A DNA stretch of 64,000 nucleotides. It comes from Gymnogyps californianus (lineage: Eukaryota > Chordata > Aves > Accipitriformes > Cathartidae). The stretch spans positions 44,963,721-45,027,720 of the forward strand of contig NC_059477.1 in NCBI RefSeq assembly GCF_018139145.2, written 5' to 3'. Below the pieces are notes generated by a model. It ran no database searches, was not told the DNA's origin, and was given only the letters and a program-made list of their open reading frames with translations. Positions 34,505 to 47,395 of this stretch are shown here, piece by piece. Position 1 is the stretch's first letter. Every line of letters starts with the position of its first letter. A program made the position numbers and the translations under genes.

Positions 34505-36615
34505 CGAGCGCTTCCTTTCTTGCGTTACAGACTCATCGCACAGATCTGTCTTGCGTGTGTCGCGTGTGAGAAGTTTGCGGACGGTCTTCTCTCGCAGCAG
34601 CGATCCGGGGTGTGTCGGCACATCCGCTGTCGAGCGGCCTGTTTTCCTGGAGCCCTTTTCCGGGACTGCTTCTCTGCATCCCTTTGGTCTTAAGTCTTAG
34701 AGCCCGGCTTCTCGCACATCCATCGCTGCAGCTGCGGCCATATCTTTTTTGTTACGGGCCATAGCTTTTGAGTTGTGGGGCAGCCGTAGCTTCTTCCTCA
34801 CGGCCCCTTAGGTCTTCTCGCCTAAAGGCCTCTTCCCTCTGGGAGTAATTGTTGCTGTCGAGAGTCTTATTATGTCTCTGGGTCAAGTCATTTGTCTTGT
34901 TTGTGTGCGGTGTCAGTCTCCACCGTGTCTGGGTTGGAGCTGCTCTGCCCGGGGGCATGGCAGTGTTAGTCAGAGGAAGGATAGCAATAAGAGCCTATAG
35001 TTAATGTAGATATGCCTAGACTGTTTAGTTACAGACTGTACAGTCCACCTCAGAGCAAGTAGCCCTCAGCAGCAGGTGAGGATGCCAAGGGGATGACCGG
35101 AACTAGCTGGCAGAGGCTGCTCGAGTGGTAGTTGAACAGATTGAATCGCAAAGGTGTTAAGGCTTGTATGTGTAGGGCTTAATGATGGTTTTGGGTTTGT
35201 TTTTTTTTTTTTAATGGCAGGCTGTTGTTGGAATCTAGATGGTATTCCTAAACGGAAACAAGACCTCTGGAACGGTTAAGCTGTTGATCAGCATCCGGGT
35301 GACACGTTCGATATTGTTTTTGCAGATGCAGCGGGACAAGCCACGCAACGGAGGAGGGGTGAGCGGAGCGCTGTAAGAAGGTGGGTTGGCGCGTGGTGTT
35401 GGAGGGAAGATGTGACCGGTGACTAGATGACTAGCTTATAGGTTTGGGTTGTTTTTTTTTTTTTTTTGAAGGTGCGAAGCAATGAACAAAGCAGGATATT
35501 GGCACCGGAGCTGACTTGGGCAAGGTGAGCCATGTCTAGTGGGCCGAAGTAGCAGTTATTTTTCAGGTGTCGTAGCGTTGGTGAAGTTAGCAGCATCCCT
35601 TGTTGTTTGTCTTTTACAGGTGGTACCCGAGCCTCAACGTGGCGACCTGTAAACGGCAGAGGCAGGGCGGGCAAGCGGCCAAGGTAAAGGAGCGGGAGAT
35701 GGGAATCGGTGCGGTCAGGCCGTGGTTTTGGGCAGTATCTCGGCATGTGTCTTTTGCTTTGGTTTTTTTCAGGTGCCGCAAGCAGGCTCAGAGGGGCAAA
35801 GCGGCATGCCGACGAGCGGTCTGAGAAGGTGAGGCTGTTTTTGGCCGGGTCGGTGTCTAATAGCAAAGTGTTATATGGCCACTCGGTTAAGCATTTCTCT
35901 TTGGTCTCGCAGGTGCCCTGCGGGCAGCCTTTGGAATTGGATGAGCATTTGAGGTGAGCTGGGGTAGCGGCGTGGAAGAGCACGGGGCCGGTGACTTCTC
36001 ACAAGCGCAACGGTAGCTTTCTGTCTCTTGGTATATTAGGTGCCACAAGGGATGACAGCTGCAGCGTCCGACCCTGGAATTCCTGCGAGCAGGCGAGCGG
36101 AAAGCCACGTTCCTTTTGAGGAGGAGGGTGTTGTGGAAGAGGTCTGTGTCGACTGACACGATGCTTACTGCTGGCACTGTTTTGGTTTTGGTTTTTGCAG
36201 GTGACGAAGAGGAACCTGGCAACCGCAGGAATATCTTGGTTCGCTGATGTGGTTTTTGTTGAGGATGGATTCAGACCCCTGGCCCTCTGAAAGATAAGTT
36301 GAGGGACCAGGGAGGGGAGCGGGCCCTGGGGGGAGGGGACGAGGTTGGGAACTGCAGGGAGGGTTTTGAAGTTAGCGTAGGGGAGAGGGCTGTCCAGGAA
36401 CAGTCCCTTTTGGGCGGGTTACTTCTCAGCACAAGACTAGTGTGTGCCAGGCAGGGCAGTTCCAGCCCGTGCCTGTGTTGTTGTGTTGTGTAGTCTGTCT
36501 TCTGTGTCTTAGACCTTTCTTAGGTCTCGATGTCATCATTGCTCTCTGCACTCAAGGAGCGCGGCATGCGCCTCGGGTGCCATCCCTAGGGTCCCGAATG
36601 TCTGTACTCATCGGC
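34505..36615 (+). repeat. Array unit U1 (~2.1 kb) with seven exon-like segments
   Basis: Exon-like segments, each after a pyrimidine-AG and before a GT-type donor unless noted: E-a 35326-35380, E-b 35472-35524, E-c 35620-35683, E-d 35773-35828, E-e 35913-35953, E-f 36040-36092 (donor GCGAGC) and E-g 36201-36293 (donor decayed to ATAAGT). Starts are 127-161 bases apart. The left part of the unit has the marker GAGCGCTTCCTTTCTTGCG and a conserved GCTGCTCTGCCCGGGGGC near 34945. E-a is 10 bases shorter than in other units. Possible exons of a repetitive transcript, or monomers of a higher-order satellite. Confidence 0.65.
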
Positions 36616-38452
36616 ATAGTGGCAATCGGGCGCTTCTTTTCTTGCGTTACAAGCTTAAAGCGTGGATAGGTCTTGCATCTTGGAAGCTTCCCATCGGTCT
36701 GCTTTTGTGGCATCGTTCCAGGCCGCATCAGCATCTCTGATCTTCAGCAGTCGGTTTTCACGGACACCTTTTCTGGGACTTCTTCCCTGCATCCCTAAGT
36801 GCATAGGTCTTTAAGCAAGGCTTCTTGCGCATGCTTCATCCCAGTTGCGGCCATATCTTTTTGCCGTGGGCCACAGCATTTGACTCTTCTCGGGCTGCCA
36901 TAGATTCTTCCTCGTGGCCCCCTAGGTCTTCTTGCCCAACTATGTCTCTGGTCCAAGAGTCATTCTTAGAGCTTTTTTATGTCTCTGGGTCATGCCATTT
37001 GTCTCATTTGTGTGCGGTGTTGGTCTGTACATGCTTGTGTCTGGGTTGGAGCTGCTCTGCCTGGGGGCATAGCAGTGATAGTCAGAGGAAGAATAACAAT
37101 AACATTCTAAGGCTAACATGTTGATAAGCTTAGACTTTGTAGGCAAAGGGTGTACAGTCCGTTTCAGAGCAAGGAGCCATATATGCAGCAGGCAAGGGGA
37201 GTTATATGTGTAGCCCTATGCAGACACATGGGGGATGACCAGATTTTTTTAATGGCAGGCTGTAGTGAGAATCTAGATGGTATCCCTAAATGGAAACAAG
37301 ACCTCTGGAATTGTTAAGCTATCGCTCTGCATCCAGGTGACTTGTTCGATATCGCTTTTGCAGACGCAGAGGGACGAGCCGCGTGCCAAAGGGCGGCGGA
37401 GGAGATGCGAGCAGAGCGCCGTGAGAAGGCGGGTCGGCGCGTGGTGTCGGAGGGAAGATGCGACCGGTGGCCAGATGACTAGCTTATAGGTTTGGGGTTT
37501 TTCATTTTGTAGGCGTGAAGCAGGATGTCGGCACCAGAGCCGACTCGGGCAAGATGAGCCATGAGTAGCGGGCTGAAGTAGCAGTTAGTTTTTTCAGGTG
37601 TTGTAGTGTCGGTGAAGTTGTAAGCATCCCTTGTTGTGTGCGCCTTATAGGCGGTACCCGAGCCTGAACGCGGCGACCTGTAAACGGCAGAGGCGGGGCA
37701 GGCGAGCGGCCAAGGTAAAGGAGCGGGAGATGGGAATCGGTATGGGCAGGCTGCGGTTTCGGGCAGTATCTCAGGACGTGCATTTTTCTTCTTTTTTTTT
37801 TTTTTTCAAGTGCCGCAAGGAGGCTCGGAGGGGCGAAGCCACATGCCAACGCAAGCGCAACGGTAGCTTTCTGTCTTTTGGTATCTTAGGCGCCACAAGC
37901 GATGGCGGCCGCAGCGTTCGACGCTGGAATTCATGCGAAGCGGGTGAGCGGAAGGCCACGTTGCTTTTGAGGAGGAGGGCGTTGTGGAAGAGGTCTGTGT
38001 CGACCGACACGATGCTTACTGCTGGCACTGTTTTTGTGCAGGTGACGAAGAGGAACCTGGCAACCGCAGGAATATCCTGGTTCGCTGATGTGGTTTTTGC
38101 TGAGGATGGATTCAGACCCCTGGCCCTCTGAAAGATAAGTTGAGGGACCAGGGATGGGGAGCAGGCCCTGGGGGGAGGGGACGAGGTCGGGAACTGCAGG
38201 GAGGGTTTTGAAGTTAGCGTAGGGGAGAGGGCTGTCCAGGAACAGTCCCTTTTGGGCGGGTTACTTCTCAGCACAAGACTAGTGTGTGCCAGGCAGGGCA
38301 GTTCCAGCCCGTGCCTGTGTTGTTGTGTTGTTTGTGTAGTCTGTCTTCTGTGTCTCAGACCTCGGGTCTCGATGGCCTCGTCGCTTTTTGCGCTCGAGGA
38401 GCACGGCATGCGCCTCGGGCGCCATCCCTAGGGTCTCGAATGCCCGTACTCA
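36616..38452 (+). repeat. Array unit U2 (~1.8 kb)
   Basis: E-a 37364-37428 (donor GCGGGT), E-b about 37513-37553 (donor decayed to ATGAGC), E-c about 37652-37715, a fused remnant of E-d near 37811-37850 with E-e deleted, E-f about 37891-37944 (donor GTGAGC) and E-g 38042-38134 (donor ATAAGT). Marker TCGGCATAGTGGCAATCGGG at its left edge (36616). Confidence 0.65.
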
Positions 38453-39709
38453 TCGGCATAGCGCCAATCGGGCGCTTCTTTTCTTGCGTTACAAGCTTAA
38501 AGCGTGGATCGGCCTTGTCTCGGAAGTTTCCGGTCAGTCCTCTTTTTGTGGCATTGTTCCAGGCTGCGTCAGCAGCTCTGTTCTCTAGCCATCCATTGCC
38601 ACGGACTGGGACTTCTTCTTCTGTGCGTTCTTAGGTCTCGAAGCCAGGCCGCTTGCGCATCCGTCATCTCTGGTTCAACTCTTTTTCTGGGGCTGCCATA
38701 GAGTCTCTTCGCCTCACTGTTGCGGCCCTGTAGGTCTTCTTGCCTGACAGAGTCTGCTGTCTGGGAGTCATTCTTCTCGCTGAGAGTTTTCTCTCCTCTT
38801 TGAATCGCATTGTTTGTAGCGTTCTGCACAGCGTTGGTCTCGGCATGTGTGTTTGGCTCGGAGCTGCTCTGCCCAGGGGTGTAGAGTCAGGGGTAGGTGG
38901 AATAGCAAAAAGAGTCTATGGTTAATATGTTGATATGCCTAGACCGTTTAGGCAACGGCTGTACGGTCATCTCGGATCGCGTAGCTGTCGGCAGACTGTG
39001 TGGACAGTCATTTCAGTAGCATTTTAGGGAGATGATCGGAGCCTTCTGGGAGGGGTTGTTCAGCGGCAGCGAAGCAGATTGAATCTCAAAGGTGTGAAGG
39101 CTTGTATGCGTGGGCCTTAAAGTTTGGTCTATTTTTTTTTTAATGGCAAGCTGTAGCTGGTCTCTAGATGGTATTCCTCAATAGAAAGAAGACCTGTGGA
39201 ATTGTTAAGCTACCGATCAGCATCTGGGTGACTTGTTTAATAATTTTTTTCAGATGCAGAGGGACAAGATACGTACCAAAGGGCAACAGAGGAGGAGAGT
39301 CGAGCGCCATAAGAAGGTAGGTCGGTGTGTGGTGTTGGAGGGAAGATAGGACTGGTGGCTATATGACTACATTATGGTGTATGGTCTGTTGTGGGTGTTT
39401 TGTTTTTTGTTTTTTGTTTTTTTTTTTTTGAAGGTGCGAAGCAATGAGCAAAGCAGGATATCGGCACCGGAGCCGACTCGGGCAAGGTGAGCGATGACTA
39501 GTGGGCTGAAGTAGCAATTATTTTTCAGGTGTTGTGGTGTTGGTGAAGTTGTAAGCATCGTTTGTTTGTGTTTTACAGGTGGTACCCGAGCCTCAACGTG
39601 GCAGCCCAAAGCGACGGAGGCCAGGTGGGCGAGTGGCCCAGGTAAAGGAGCGGGTGACAGGAATTGCTGTGGGCGGGCTGTGGTTTCAGGCAGTATCTCA
39701 GCACGTGCA

Positions 39710-39741
<32 letters not shown>

Positions 39742-40594
39742 TCCCAGGTGCCGCATGCAGCCTCAGAGGGGCAAAGCGCATGCCGGTGACCGGTCCGAGA
39801 AGGTGAGGCGGTTGTGGGCCGGGTCAGCGTCTAATAGCAAAGTATTATATGGCAGCTTGGTTAAGCATTTACCTTTTGGTTTTTCAGGCACCGTGCGGGC
39901 TGCCTTTGGAATTGGACGTGCAGTTGAGGTGAGCTGGGGTAGCAGCGAGGAGGAGCACGGGGCCCGTGACTCCTCCCAAGCGCAACAGTAACTCTTTTTT
40001 TCTCGGTATCTTAGGTGCCACAAGCGATGACGGCCGCAGCGTACGACTCTGGAACGAGCAGGTGAGCGGAATGCCACGGCACGTTTGAGGAGGGGTGTTG
40101 TGGAAGAGGTCGGCATCGATCGATGTGATACTTACTGCTGGCACCGTTTGGTTTTTTATTGCAGATGACAAAGAGGAACACGGTGACCGTAGGAACCTCC
40201 CAGTTAGCTGATACGGGTGTGGGTTTTTTTGTCGAGGATGGATTCAGACCCCCGGCCCTCTGAAAGCTAAGTTGAGGGACCAGGGATGGGGAGGGGCTGG
40301 GAGAAGGGGACGAGGTCGGGAATTGCAGGGAGGGGTTTTGAAGTTAGCGTAGGGGAGAGGGCCGTCCAGGAACGGTCCCCTTTGGGCCGGTAAGGGGAGC
40401 GGGTTACTCTTTGGCACGATGCTATCTTGTGCCGGGCAGGGCAGTTCCAGCCTGTGTCTCTGTTGTTGTGTAGTTTGTGTAGTCTGTCTTCTGTGTCTTA
40501 GACCTTCCTCGGGTCTCAATGTCCTCTTTGCGCTCGAGGGGCACGGCACGCATCTCGGGCACCATCCCTAGGGTATCGAACGCCTGTACGCGTC
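38453..40594 (+). repeat. Array unit U3 (~2.1 kb)
   Basis: E-a 39254-39316, E-b 39434-39486, E-c 39579-39641, E-d 39748-39802, E-e 39888-39928, E-f 40015-40061 (donor GTGAGC) and E-g 40165-40266 (donor decayed to CTAAGT). Acceptors are mostly strong, with poly-T runs then CAG. The next unit (U4) begins at about 40595 and is cut by the gap at 41001. Confidence 0.65.
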
Positions 40595-41000
40595 GGCCTA
40601 AGCGCCAATCGGGCGATTCTTTTCTCGCGTATCAAACTTAAAGCGTGGATCGGTCTCCCTTCTCGGCAGCTTCCGGTCGGTCCGCTTTTGCCGTCTCGTT
40701 CCGGGCTGTGTCAGCAGCTCTGTTCTCTAGCCATCCGCTTTCACGGACCGGGGCTTCTTCCCTGCGTCCTCATGTTCTTAGGTCTCGAAGCCGGGCTTCT
40801 TGCGCATCCATCATCTCAGTTTTGACAGCAACTTTTCGTAACGGGCCGTCACGTTAGACTCTTTTTCTGGGGTTGCCGTAGAGCCTCCCCGCCTCACCGT
40901 TGCGGCCTTGCGGGTCTCCTTGCCTGACAGCATCTCTGGCCTGGGAGTCGTTCTTCTTTTTGAGAGTTCTCTCTCATCTTTGAGTTGCATTGTTTGTGGC

Positions 41001-41500
41001 NNNNNNNNNNNNNNNNNNNNNNNNNNNNNNNNNNNNNNNNNNNNNNNNNNNNNNNNNNNNNNNNNNNNNNNNNNNNNNNNNNNNNNNNNNNNNNNNNNNN
41101 NNNNNNNNNNNNNNNNNNNNNNNNNNNNNNNNNNNNNNNNNNNNNNNNNNNNNNNNNNNNNNNNNNNNNNNNNNNNNNNNNNNNNNNNNNNNNNNNNNNN
41201 NNNNNNNNNNNNNNNNNNNNNNNNNNNNNNNNNNNNNNNNNNNNNNNNNNNNNNNNNNNNNNNNNNNNNNNNNNNNNNNNNNNNNNNNNNNNNNNNNNNN
41301 NNNNNNNNNNNNNNNNNNNNNNNNNNNNNNNNNNNNNNNNNNNNNNNNNNNNNNNNNNNNNNNNNNNNNNNNNNNNNNNNNNNNNNNNNNNNNNNNNNNN
41401 NNNNNNNNNNNNNNNNNNNNNNNNNNNNNNNNNNNNNNNNNNNNNNNNNNNNNNNNNNNNNNNNNNNNNNNNNNNNNNNNNNNNNNNNNNNNNNNNNNNN
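41001..41500. other. Assembly gap of 500 N
   Basis: Exactly 500 N. Left flank is the end of copy A, right flank the start of copy B. See the finding on a possible unmerged contig overlap. Confidence 0.98.
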
Positions 41501-42096
41501 GGTGGTGATGATACCAGCTGTTTTAATTGTATGTAACTAGACCTTAGTAGTTGTTATTATCTTGTAACTGCTAGATGGTATGTGAAACATTTCTTTATGT
41601 CAATAGGCCTTAGTAGTCATTATCGTGTAGTTGTCTTTATCTTGTAACTGCTAGAAGTTACATGAAGCATTTGCAGGGACGGATAGAGCTTTTTTTAACA
41701 AGAACTTATCTTAAAGTAACAACCACAAGGGCATGCTCAGTCAACGAGGGATAGAATGCTTACTTGATGAAAATAACAACCTAATGTGAACTTTGTCTCG
41801 GAATGAATAGGGGGCACCTCCCCAAACGACCACAGATGGCCACTCGGGACCCCCACGCATGCGTGGTATAGTTCTGCAACATTAGCAATATGTAAATGCA
41901 GTAAATAGGAGGGATTAGTGTGACATGTATGTAACGAAAAGAGCATGAATGAAATGGGCTGTATAAATAGGCTAAGTTTTATGTTTGATTTTGCACTCGA
42001 TTTGGGGAACTTCCCCCGAGTGCCCGATTCTGCGTACTATCGAATAAAGCAATGTCTCCTTCTAAACGAGGCCTTTCTGTTTGCATTTCAGAAGTC
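41501..42096 (+). mobile_element. LTR, copy B of 26089-26690, missing first six bases
   Basis: Identical by eye to the copy A element, including the TATA box and polyadenylation signal (AATAAA near 42043). Confidence 0.75.
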
Positions 42097-42285
42097 AGGA
42101 AAAAAGAAACAATAACAGTGAAGGTCTCCTGGCAGCGCTAGGAGCTGTGGCAAGTCACGCATTCTCTCCTGTGTGTCCCAGTCCACCTCTGCTGCCCTGC
42201 CCCAGATCCCTGCCTGTCCCTGCTTCTGCCTCCCTCTCTGCCCGCCTACCTACCTGTCTGGCTGCCCAAAACTTTTTCCTTTTCT

Positions 42286-44153
42286 GTCAACTCTGCCCTG
42301 TACCACTTCACCTATTAATTTTTTTTCTGTTTCCCTCTCTGCGGCTGCCTCTCCCTATTTTTTAATTGCTCCCTCTGTTCTGTACCCTGTCGCTTTTAAA
42401 TTTTTTTTTCTATTTTCCTTCTGTCCATCTTCCTGTCCCTATTTTTTATTTCCTGTGTTTCTTGTACCCTGTTGCTTTTAAAATTTTGTTATTATGGTTC
42501 TTTCTATCCATCTCCCTGTCCCTGTTTTTTTAATATGCCTGTGTTTCTTGGACCCGATCACCATTTAAATTTTGTATGTTGTCCTCTATCCATCTCCCTG
42601 TCCCTGCGTTTTAATTCTTGTCTATGTTTCTTGTACTCCGTTGCTTTTTAAAATTCCTTCTACGTCTCCCTCTATCTGGCTCCCTTTCTTGATTTTTTTA
42701 ATTCTTCCCTATATTTCTTGTACCTCATTGCTATTTAATTTCTCTTTCAACAACTCCCTTTGTCTGGCTCCCTTTCTTCTATATACTCTGTCACTTTTAA
42801 AATTTTCTTTCAATGTTTCTTTCTATTCTCATCCCTGTTCCTATTTTTTAATTCTTTCCTGTGTTTCTTGTAGCCTGTCGCTTTAAAAAATTTCTTTCTA
42901 TGTCTCCCTCTGTCCAATTCCCTGTCCCTATTTTTTAATTGCTCCCTCTCCGTCCTGTACCAGGTTGCTTTAAAAATTTGCTTTTTATGTCTCCATTTAT
43001 TTAGTTTCCTATACTCCGTCAATGTTAGATTTTGTTTCTATGGCTACTTTTATCCAGTTCACTGTCTTTATTTTCTAATTCTCTCCTGTCTGCCCTGTAC
43101 CCTGTCGCTTCTTCAATTTTCTTTCTATGTCTACTTTTATCAAGCTCCCTATCCATATTTTTTAATTCTTTCCTGTGTCACGTACCCCGTTCTTATTTTT
43201 TTAATTTCATCTTGTCTTTCCTTAAAGCCGTCGCTCGTTAAATTTTCTATGTCTGCATTTTAGTTCACTGTTGCTATTTTTTAGTTCTTTCCTCTCTTCA
43301 TCCCTTGGGTTTTAAAATTGTGTACTTTTATCTCGTTCAGTGTCTTTATTTTTTAATTATTTTGTCTTGTTTTTCCTCAGTGCCGTCGCCTTTTAAATTT
43401 TCTTTCTACATCTGTTTTAGTTCTCCGTCGCTATTTCTTAATTATTGCCTTATTTCCTTAATTGTCATTGCTTTTAAAATTTTCTGTCTACTTTTATTCC
43501 ATGTGCTGTCTCTTTTTAAAATTATTTCTTGTCTTTCCTTAGTGCCCTCACTTTTTAGATTTTCTTCCTGTCTCTGTTTTAGTTCACTGTCCGTATTTTT
43601 TAATTTTCCCCTTTATTTCCCTAAAACTTCTCACTTGTCAAATGTTCCTTCTATGCCTAATTTTATTCCCTTTGCTGTTTTTAAAAAATTACTTCTTGTC
43701 TTTCCTTAGTGCCCTTGCTTTTTAAATTTTCTTTCTACATCTCTGTTTTAGTTCACTGTCTCTTTTTAAAAATTTGTTCCTTATTTCCTTAATCCCTGTT
43801 GCTTTTAAAATTTTCTTTCTACTTTTATCCTGTTTTCTGTCTTTATTTTTAAGTATTTCTTGTCTTTCCTTAGTGCCCTCACTTTTTAGATTTTCTTTCC
43901 ACGTCTCTGTTTTAGTTCACCATCACTTCTTTTTAATTTTTTTCCGTTTATTTCCCTAATCCCCTTTGCTTTTAAATTTTTCTACTTTTATCCCGTTCAC
44001 TGTCTTTATATCGCAGTCTTTTCTTTTAATTATTTCTTGTCTTTCCATAGCGCTGTCACTTTTAAAATGTTCTTTCTACGTCCGTTTTAGTTTGCTGTCC
44101 CTATTTTTTAGGTTTTTCCTTTATTTCCCTAATGCCCATCACTTTTAAACCGT
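42286..44153. repeat. T-rich ~86-bp repeat (copy B)
   Basis: Copy of 26880-28748 with a T-run one base shorter near 43515. Confidence 0.85.
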
Positions 44154-44613
44154 TGTCCTGGTTTCGGCCGGGACAGAGTTAATTTTCTTCTTAGTAGCCA
44201 GTACAGCGCCGCGTCTCGGATTTAGCGTGAGAATAACGTCGATAACACGCTGATGTTTTAATTGTTGCTAAGTAGCGCTTATCCTAAGTCAAGGATTTTT
44301 CAATTTCCCATGCTCTGCCAGCAAGCAGGCGTACAAGAAGCTGGGAGGGAGCGTAGCCGGGACGGCTGACCCGAACTAATATCCGAAGGGATATTCCATA
44401 CCATAGAATGTCACGCTCAGTATATAAACTGGGGGGAGTCGGCCGCGAGGGGCGGATCGCTGCCGGGGCATGGGTCAGCGGGTGGTGAGCAATTGCATTG
44501 TGCATCACTGGTTTTTTTCCTTGGGTTTTATTTCTTTTTTTCTTTTTTTGGTTATATTCCTGTTTGTTACAATTATTATTTTAATAATGAATATACGAAT
44601 AAATGAATACTTA
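44154..44613 (+). mobile_element. 3'-truncated ERVL-like LTR (copy B)
   Basis: Copy of 28749-29208 with one visible substitution (AGCCAG for AGCCGG). The identical truncation shows that it was copied with the block, or that the two copies are one locus. Confidence 0.88.
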
Positions 44614-44619
44614 CTTTTT

Positions 44620-47395
44620 TTTTCTTTTCTCTCGGTTCATCCCGAGGCTTTAGAGGGTCTCCTCGGCACGCTTTTATCTCTGGAGCGTAATTTGTACCCC
44701 TCTCGGTTTGTCAGAACCTCTTCCTCACAGCAGTCTTTTTGTCCTCTCCTCCGTCTCGTTTGCCTCCAGCGAGTCAGCGTCTCCCTCACGACACCTGTGC
44801 TCTGTTCAAATCCCCTCCCGAGTACCTGTGTGTCCTCGAGCCACCATCTGTCTCTACGGCCGTCTCGGCGCCCCTCTATTTCTGTCACGACGCTGCCTGC
44901 AAGCGTCCTCGCGTTCCACGACCATCCTTTAGTTCTGCAGCAGGCTTTGTATCTTTCTTATTCAGACACAACTCTTCCTCAGGCTTTGATTGTGCCACAG
45001 AGCACTCTCGCCTTCCCCTCTGCCATGTCAGATGCCTCCATTCGGTCCCCGGTCCCCTGGGGACATCTGTACTCTGTTCAGATCCCCTCCCGAGTACCTC
45101 GTTGTGTCACCAATACTTTATTTGTCTCTATGTCCACGTTCCCCCCATCCTCCAGAGCCCTCTCGTTCCCATCGCGACGCTTCCCGAGACCGTCCTCGGG
45201 CCCCACGGCACCTTTGGAGCTCTGCAGCCCTCTTTGTATCTTATTCAGACAGAACCCTTCCTCAGGCTTGCTCTGCGCCCCAGAGCTCTCTTACCTTGTT
45301 CGCCGCCATCTAGGATGTCTCCGTTCAGTCGCTCATCCCCTGAGGACATCTGTACATTGCTGGGACACCTTCTTCAGTTTTGCATTGTGTCCCAGAGCCT
45401 TCTGTCTCTCTTTCACTCTCAGCACCCTTCTTCTCCCGTCATCACGCCTCCTGAGGCCGTCCTCATGCCCCACAGCCCTCTGTTCAGTCCCTGGTCCCCT
45501 GAGGATACCTGTAGTCTGTTCAAATCCCCTCTCGGCTTTTTTATCACGTTCTCGAGCCTTCTTTTGTCTGTCCCTCTCAGAACCCCTCTGCTACTGTCAC
45601 AACGCCTCCCGAGGTCTTCAATGTTCCCTGCCGCACACTTTCGGCTCGGTAAGCCCCCTTTGGATTTGTTTTGTTGCAATCGCACGTCTCCCAAGATCTC
45701 CGTTCTCAAATAAGAGCATTCTTTTTCTTCTCTATGCCAGCTAGGATGCCTCCCGAGACCTTCCTTGCACTCCACAGCACTTTGGTAGCACTTTGCCTCC
45801 CTTTCAATCTCTCTTATCCCTCCGAGCCTTTCACGACCCCTCTGCTCCCGGTCGCCGTGCCTCCTCAGACGCCTTCTTTGTGTACCACAGCCCCGTTCTG
45901 GCTCCGTAGCGGACCTTGATCCTCTTGCGTTCCCTCAGAAACCCATCTGTGGGCTTGTGTGCGCCCCAGAGCGCTCTTATCATCCCCTCTGCCATCTAGG
46001 GTGCCTCCATTTGGTCCCCGGCCTCCCAAGGACACTCTGTTCAAATCCCTTCCAGACTTCCTCGTTGTGTCCCTGAGCCTTCTTTGGCATCTTTGGCCCA
46101 ATCGGGACCCCTCTAATGGTGTCACGATGCCTATCGATGCCTTCGAGCTTGCCCTTAGCACACTTTTAGCTTTGTAGCGAACCTCGCACCCCTCTCGTTG
46201 CCTCAGAGGACTTCCCGAGTCCGTATGTGTGACCCAGCCCAGCCCTTCCGTCCTCTCTTCCCTCTAGCCGTGCCTCTATTCGTTCCCTGGCCCTCCGATG
46301 ACACGGTTACTCGGTTCAGATCCCCTCTGGATTTAATCGTTGTGTCCCCAGTCCTTTTTCCGTCTCTCTGGCTCCCTCGGGACACTTTTTCTCCCAGTCA
46401 CGATGCCTCCCGAAACCTTCCTCATGCTCCACATCCACCTTGCAGCACTTTAGGTGAGGCCATCTTTGAGCCACAGAACACTCATTTGTTCCTCTACGCT
46501 ATCTAGGATTCCCGCGTTCAGTCCCCGGCCACCCGAGAACATCCGTACTCTGCTCGGATGATCACCCGAGTTCCTCCTTGTCGTCCCCAAGCCTTCTTTT
46601 GCCCGTCAGCCCCCCTCAACACCCCTCTCCTCACAGTCGCAATGCCTCCCGAGACCTTCCTCGATCTCCACAGCACCTTGTAGCACTTTATCTCTCTTTC
46701 CATCTCTCTTGTTCCATCAGAGCCTCCCGTCCGTCTTTGCTATACAGCGCTCCTTTATCTTTCTCTCTGCCATCGAGGGTGTCTCCGTTTGGTTCCTTTC
46801 TCACTGAGTTGTCTGTAGTTTGCCTAGATGCCCTCCTGAGACTTGAGGCCCTCACTGTGTCTCCAAGACTTCTTTTCTTACCCTGCCCCCTCCTAATTCC
46901 GCTACTGTCTATAACAATGTCTTCCGAGTCCTTTCTTGTACTCCGCGGCAGTCTTGCGTAGCACTTTAGCTCCCTTTGTGGGTTGGGGGGTGTGTGTGTG
47001 TGTGTGCTCTTCAGAGCGCTCTTATCTTACTTTTGCCATTTAGGATGCCTTCGTTCAGCCTCTGGCCCCCAATGACATCTGTACTTTGTTGAAATCCCCT
47101 TCAGAGTTCCTCATTGTTAGCTCTGAGGCTTCTTTGGTCTCTCAGGCCCCCTCGGGAGCGCTCCGCTCCCTTTGCCGAGCTCTCGTGAAACGTCCCCTAT
47201 GTTTTAGCTCAGGAGGGCACTTTGCACCGCTCTGTTCCCCTCAGAACCCTTCCTGAGTCTGCATCTGTCACCCCAGTCGGTCTTTCTGTCCTCTCATCTC
47301 TTTGGTGCGCCTCCATTTGGTCCCCGGTCCCCTGAGGACACCTGTACTTTGTACCCCAAAGATGTCTATCATCGGCTCAGATGTCCTCTTGAGTT
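44620..47395. repeat. CT-rich ~280-bp repeat (copy B)
   Basis: Copy of 29215-31990. Small indels near 45240 and 46857. Confidence 0.88.

Larger units (their letters stand above)
26095..41000. repeat. Large duplicate, copy A (14.9 kb)
   Basis: Matches 41501-56413 in the same orientation with an offset of 15403-15414. Only about ten substitutions and about fifteen small indels were noticed by eye. It ends exactly at the 500-N gap, and copy B starts exactly after the gap. Confidence 0.97.
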
